A DNA stretch of 29,169 nucleotides. Source: Trichomonas tenax. Its lineage: Eukaryota; Parabasalia; Trichomonadida; Trichomonadidae. The stretch covers positions 1 to 29,169 of the forward strand of contig JALKBU010000649.1 in assembly GCA_023091735.1 (NCBI GenBank), read 5' to 3'. Made by a program: the position numbers and the translations under genes. Of this stretch, positions 25,953 to 29,169 are shown piece after piece. Under the pieces are notes generated by a model. The model worked only from the letters and a program-made list of their open reading frames with translations. It made no database searches and was not told the origin of the DNA. Positions within the stretch are counted from its first letter, which is position 1. Each line of letters opens with the position of its first letter.

Positions 25953-27712
25953 TTAGGGATTAGTTGAAGGTGCATCTGTTCCCAATACATGTTTAATTAT
26001 TACATCATCAACTTTAATTTCATTTGCATTTAATGCTGTGTCTATTTCATTTAATTTTTCGTTTAATCCATTAATATCTGTTATTTCGTGTGTATGTTCT
26101 TTATTTGCTTTATTGTTTAATGACTGTTGAACATCAATTATCTCATCAATGTTTTTAATTATTATAGCCTTTGTTTTTAATCCATCCGTGAATTCAGGAA
26201 TAACATATGTAGAAGCTTCTGGTGGTATTATAGTTTCAGTTCCATCTTCATTTTTAATTGTTTCACCTTCTTTTCCTTCTTTCATAAATCCACTAATTTC
26301 ATGAACCGTTAAGCGTTTGATGTTTTGATGTTCATGGCTGATATCTGCTTTATTATTTAATTCTGTCATTAAGTTTTTGTCGTTAATATCTATTTCCTGA
26401 GTATATATTTTACCAACTTTTATATTTGTCTGTTCTTGTGGTTCTTCTAAAAATTTAGTGTCGTGATCATCGGGGTATTTCGTGAAAGACGTAATATTAT
26501 CATTAATCAAACATATCTGACGCAACAACTCAGCAACTGTGAATGTAATAGTCAAATCATTATTTCTTTCTGCTCCTTCAAATATTATATTATTATCTTT
26601 TATGACTTGATTTATATAATTTAATAACACACCGTAACGAGGATATAATTTATTAAATTTTTCAGCAATTGTTAGTTCATGTATTTCTTCTTCAGGTACT
26701 ACGCCATTCTCAGGGATTTCATTTCCTGTTTCATTACCATCTCTTAATCTTACGTTACGAGGTACTACATTAGTACCAACATGTGATAAATTCTGTAAAA
26801 ACCACTGAACACGTTGAAATAGACTTAAATGACTATCCATTACCTGACCAGTTAATGATTCAACACTTGATATTGTATGTTGTGTTGCTCTGTTAGTTTC
26901 ATTTACGAAAGTCGTGAATTGATTCAGTGCATTATTGGTGACACCTATACTATCCTCTAAGCCATTAACGATTCCAGTCATAGTATGTGTGAAATCATCA
27001 ATTCTCTGAATCCATGTCGATAAGCTACTGAAAACATCATTACCCGTCTATATTGTATTTAACACAGCCCTTAATGTGTCCAATCCTTCTGCTTTAGCCA
27101 TAAATGCTGATAGTTGTGTCACCTGATATTGTAAAGCCGCAAATGAAGCTGCAGTGAGACCAGTATTTATTAAATCCCAGATCCAGTTTTTAGCTGTTTT
27201 TCCGTCTTTCCCATCTAATCCATCACGACCAGGAATACCCTGTGGACCTGTATCTCCTTTCTCTCCCTTATCACCTTTTTCTCCTTTTCTCCTTTCAATT
27301 CTTCTTTATGTTCTTCATAATATTCCAAACTCATTAAATTTACGTGTTCAGGTTCACCAGTAATTCCATCAATTATTTTATCGTTAATTTTTAATGGTTT
27401 TAATAATTCAATACTGTCAATTATTTTAAAATTTGTTGTCGCAAAATCAATAAGATAAATGATTTCATTTAATACTGCTATTATTGAATCATCAACAATA
27501 GAATCTCTGAATTCAATTGTTTCATTATTTATAAATGGAACAGATGCAATCGTTGTTTTTGGATCGAATGAATCATGCTTATCAAAATATATTCTTTTAC
27601 TAGTTTTACCATCACTGATTATTAATGATTCACTGTCGAATGTTAATTTATACTTACCGAAATACAAACACTTGCTTCGTTCGCTTTGATAAGAATATTC
27701 GTTAATTGACAT
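25953..27712 (-). pseudogene. Collagen/fibre-like structural gene with two breaks
   Basis: Read from ATG 27712. The N-terminal about 140 residues have a beta-rich, phage-tail/virion-like composition. A collagen-like Gly-X-Y block begins with KGEK; the frame slips at 27281-27290, and the Gly-X-Y pattern continues in the next frame (TGPQGIPGRDGLDGKDGK). A helical segment follows, interrupted by TAG (complement of 27048-27050), and the frame stays open to 25953. The C-terminal half has two NKA-(D/N)-(I/K)-(S/E)-HEH/HTH motifs (NKADISHEH and NKANKEHTHEITDINGLNE), like repeats of tail-fibre proteins. The likely role in an intact element is a trimeric virion or attachment fibre. With one frameshift and one nonsense codon it looks dead, though the frameshift lies in a repetitive purine run prone to error. 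Confidence 0.6.
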
Positions 27713-27750
27713 TTTAATATTAATAAAAAATGTTGTATTATTTGAAATAA

Positions 27751-28443
27751 AATGATCTGAACAATTACGCCTCTTTAAAATTTTCTGGTATTCCTATAGC
27801 AACAACTGAATCATTAATGTTTCGTATAAAGAACTTTTCGACGATTACGTCGTTTATTATAACTGATGAAACAGATTTTATTAAAATTGGTGTGACCAAC
27901 GACATAAGAACATTTAAGTTTAAAGAAAAGACAAGTTATGAAATCGAGACATTAGTGGAAGATTTAAATTTATTACTCGCTGGATTTGTTAACGTTGAAT
28001 TAAACGAAGCATCAACTTTATCATTCACTTCCAATAAAGACTTTGAAATCATAGACGCAAGTCATAGAGTAAAATTATTACTTGGTTTATATTTCGAAAA
28101 TTTCCCGATTAAGTCAAACGGTAATAAATACGTTTCTAAATCAATACCTTATATTAACTTTGGAAATAATTTATTCATTCGCTCAAGAGTTTCAAATGTT
28201 GTGGGAATTAATACTTCATCAACTCTTGAATGCGTTTCTATTTGTTATAACATAATAGGATTATTTATTCCTAATATTCTTTTAATCTTTAAAGACCCCG
28301 GTAATTATGTAAAAATAAATTCGTTTGACCTTTTGAATTTATCCTTTACGTTAGTGGATTCATTTAATGTACCTATAAAATTAAAATCACCAATTAATTT
28401 AACTGTTGAAGTAATTTATGAAAAAGATTTACTCAGAATTTAA
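27751..28443 (+). CDS. Virion-protein-like gene of the Maverick-like element, start damaged
   Basis: The ATG at 27817 gives 208 residues, but the protein-like frame runs on upstream to 27751. There an ATG (27752-27754) is one base out of phase, so the natural start seems to have lost a base. The protein is beta-strand-rich, Asn/Ile/Ser-rich, without a membrane anchor. Its C-terminal half (LFIRSRVSNVVGINTSS, then LSFTLVDSFNVPIKLKSP) resembles a conserved family found in trichomonad Mavericks. I infer that it is a capsid-associated or penton-like protein. It is divergent from the fibre-like gene (about 40-100 bp apart) and its 3' end overlaps the convergent polymerase gene by 11 bp, which is typical of a compact viral-type element. 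Translation could begin at 27817. Confidence 0.55.
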   Translation, partial: NDLNNYASLKFSGIPIATTESLMFRIKNFSTITSFIITDETDFIKIGVTNDIRTFKFKEKTSYEIETLVEDLNLLLAGFVNVELNEASTLSFTSNKDFEIIDASHRVKLLLGLYFENFPIKSNGNKYVSKSIPYINFGNNLFIRSRVSNVVGINTSSTLECVSICYNIIGLFIPNILLIFKDPGNYVKINSFDLLNLSFTLVDSFNVPIKLKSPINLTVEVIYEKDLLRI

Positions 28444-29169
28444 GCTTACGTATAAATTTAATCTTTGTCTCAACAGTAAAATCAAATTTACGATCAAAGC
28501 AAGGCTTACTACTCCTGCATAAATCAAATGCTATTTCTTCTCCGTCATACAATTTTTGATATAACAACATTAATGAAAACTCACTGTCTTTATCATAAGT
28601 TCCCACCGGCTTATGAAGGTTTGTTTTTTCGTCATAAATACATTGAACGGCATTAGGAAACATTTCATTTGCTGTTATTGTTATGACATCTTGTTTTACT
28701 CCTTTAAGTCTGCAGTGAAACGCAACTTGATCTAAAGCGTTAGTGAGTTGATCAATGTAAGACTTCTTTTCGACAAAATAGGATTTATGCGCTAATGACT
28801 GATAACCAGGTGTCATTTCCGCAAAATCACTGTGAAAATTACCTAAATTCTTACCGATTAATTCTCTTCCATATCTATTCTTAAACTCTTCCGCAAGTAG
28901 TGGAATATCTTTATCATATAAATGCATAGAATCTGTAGCAGTTATGAAAATTTTGATACCAATATCCTCCGCTGTTGTAAATACTTCATTCATGATTCTT
29001 TTACTCATTGATAATATATTTACTCCTAAGTGGCAGAAATTAAAATGTCGACATATACTCTTCTGAGTCTTAAATATAATCTTATCGGATCCCTCCAATT
29101 CTTCGAACTTAATGATTTCATTATAATTCTTATTTATGTATCTCATCGCATCAATATCATTAATGAAGT
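28433..29169 (-). CDS. Protein-primed DNA polymerase B, C-terminal part (Maverick type), altered motif C
   Basis: The frame is open through the right edge of the window, so only the last about 244 residues are seen. They cover the palm motif C region and thumb of a Maverick/Polinton polymerase: KSICRHFNFCHLGVNILSMS, then FITATDSMHL, KNRYGRELIGKNLGNFHSDF, the KSYFVEKKSYID strand, and an RKLKF C-terminus. The enzyme would copy the linear element by protein priming. Motif C is normally Y-x-D-T-D-S; here it reads I-T-A-T-D-S, so the first catalytic Asp is Ala. If correct, the copy should be inactive. The 3' end overlaps the convergent gene by 11 bp. No stop or frameshift is seen in this part. Confidence 0.8.
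   Translation of the reverse strand, partial: FINDIDAMRYINKNYNEIIKFEELEGSDKIIFKTQKSICRHFNFCHLGVNILSMSKRIMNEVFTTAEDIGIKIFITATDSMHLYDKDIPLLAEEFKNRYGRELIGKNLGNFHSDFAEMTPGYQSLAHKSYFVEKKSYIDQLTNALDQVAFHCRLKGVKQDVITITANEMFPNAVQCIYDEKTNLHKPVGTYDKDSEFSLMLLYQKLYDGEEIAFDLCRSSKPCFDRKFDFTVETKIKFIRKLKF

Noticed and set aside
27154..27363. Pro/Ser/Phe-rich plus-strand frame
   Set aside because: Reverse-strand shadow of the collagen-like Gly-X-Y block.
1..29169. CRISPR arrays, rRNA genes, bacterial-type operons
   Set aside because: No regularly spaced identical repeats with unique spacers, no rRNA landmarks, and gene structure is eukaryotic.

Overview
The window looks like genomic DNA of a trichomonad (Parabasalia). 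A Tritrichomonas-type genome is my best guess. The DNA is AT-rich, genes are intronless as far as I can see, and intergenic spaces are long. Some start codons sit just downstream of a TCA(C/T)(T/A) initiator, which is the trichomonad Inr. Gene content is also typical of trichomonads: DUF3447-type ankyrin proteins, a fragment of a beta-helix surface-protein family, and remnants of protein-primed DNA polymerase genes of Maverick/Polinton type. No rRNA, CRISPR array or canonical intact tRNA was seen.

Layout. 1-1913: gene-poor, two doubtful short ORFs. 1914-3287 (+): coiled-coil/ankyrin protein. 3288-4070: non-coding with one strong palindrome. 4071-4812: seven successive fold-back hairpins of about 60-110 nt, the most unusual part of the window. 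4866-7368: decayed and rearranged Maverick-type DNA polymerase B. 7822-9831 (+): Sec24-like COPII coat protein. 10320-12365 (+): large ankyrin/DUF3447 protein. 12741-12935 (-): Sec61-beta-like translocon subunit. 13514-14711 (-): broken helical-repeat gene. 15020-15439 (+): remnant of a surface beta-helix protein. 15939-17326 (+): ankyrin/DUF3447 gene with one frameshift. 17775-18734 (-): CDC50/LEM3 flippase subunit. 19439-20357: a 919-bp element with long imperfect terminal inverted repeats and an internal tRNA-like Pol III unit. 20358-22711: gene-free, with a 46-bp tandem repeat. 22718-23260 (+): ARF/ARL-like GTPase that lacks an ATG. 23613-24518 (-): Kri1-like ribosome-biogenesis protein. 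25382-25507 (+): candidate 41-residue membrane protein. 25953-29169: edge of a second Maverick-like element, with a collagen/fibre-like gene carrying two breaks, a virion-protein-like gene, and the 3' end of polymerase B with an altered motif C.

How the parts relate. Four intact-looking host genes (Sec24, Sec61-beta, CDC50, ARL) serve the secretory pathway or membrane trafficking. They are interleaved with expanded ankyrin families and mobile-element debris, and show no operon-like organisation. A short motif, about TTTACAYGNCAWA, recurs at least 16 times between genes. It clusters just upstream of the Sec24, ankyrin and CDC50 genes, with the nearest copy ending about 30-36 bp from each start codon, so it is a candidate promoter element.

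Several breaks fall in or next to short homopolymers and could be assembly errors. All family calls come from reading motifs by eye, with no database search.
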